Origin: Bacillota bacterium
GTDB taxonomy: Bacteria > Bacillota > Clostridia > Acetivibrionales > DTU013
Direction: 5' to 3'
Length of the DNA: 6,342 nt
Assembly: GCA_023435805.1 (NCBI GenBank)
Contig: JAEZMC010000349.1
Location: forward strand, 1 to 6,342
Shown here one piece after another: positions 6,330-6,342 of the stretch (position 1 is the first letter of the stretch; each line of letters starts with the position of its first letter). The notes under the pieces are model-generated. The model did no database searches, was not told the DNA's origin, and saw only the letters and a program-made list of their open reading frames with translations. The position numbers were made by a program, and so were the translations under genes.

Positions 6330-6342
6330 ACCGGTGCAGAGC

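Overview
The window looks like chromosomal DNA from a Gram-positive bacterium of the Bacillota. Three things point there: Shine-Dalgarno sites close to AAGGAGGTG, TTG start codons on two genes with SigA-like promoters nearby, and a lipoteichoic-acid-synthase-type enzyme beside a KimA-type potassium transporter. The moderate base composition and the style of the proteins suggest a clostridial lineage, but the genus cannot be fixed from this sequence.

Layout. On the minus strand, bases 1-1312 hold the first 437 residues of a KimA/YdaO-like APC-family transporter; its C-terminal part lies beyond the left edge. A 276-base divergent intergenic region follows. It holds a strong SigA-type promoter facing right and a weaker -10 element facing left, the latter overlapped by an inverted repeat. 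To the right, on the plus strand, is a compact two-gene unit: a 607-residue membrane sensor histidine kinase (two membrane segments, helical extracytoplasmic domain, HAMP, PAS, HisKA, HATPase) and, 15 bases later, a 194-residue response regulator. The regulator has a complete receiver domain but no DNA-binding domain; its tail looks TPR-like. A weak terminator-like hairpin follows. Then comes a separate promoter with a short hairpin leader, and a complete 726-residue LTA-synthase-family (sulfatase-fold) membrane enzyme with an unusual low-complexity linker between its membrane and catalytic parts.

How the genes may work together. KimA proteins import potassium and in Bacillus subtilis are controlled by cyclic di-AMP. 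LTA-synthase-family enzymes transfer phosphoglycerol-type groups outside the cell. Both relate to turgor and envelope integrity, and a two-component system lies between them. A shared envelope or osmotic theme is a reasonable inference, but nothing in the sequence proves that the sensor controls either neighbour. I see no mobile element, CRISPR array, tRNA or rRNA, and no recognisable cyclic-di-AMP riboswitch before the transporter. Nothing here is clearly a new system. The most unusual points are the output-less response regulator beside a classical kinase, and the linker of the LTA-synthase-like protein.
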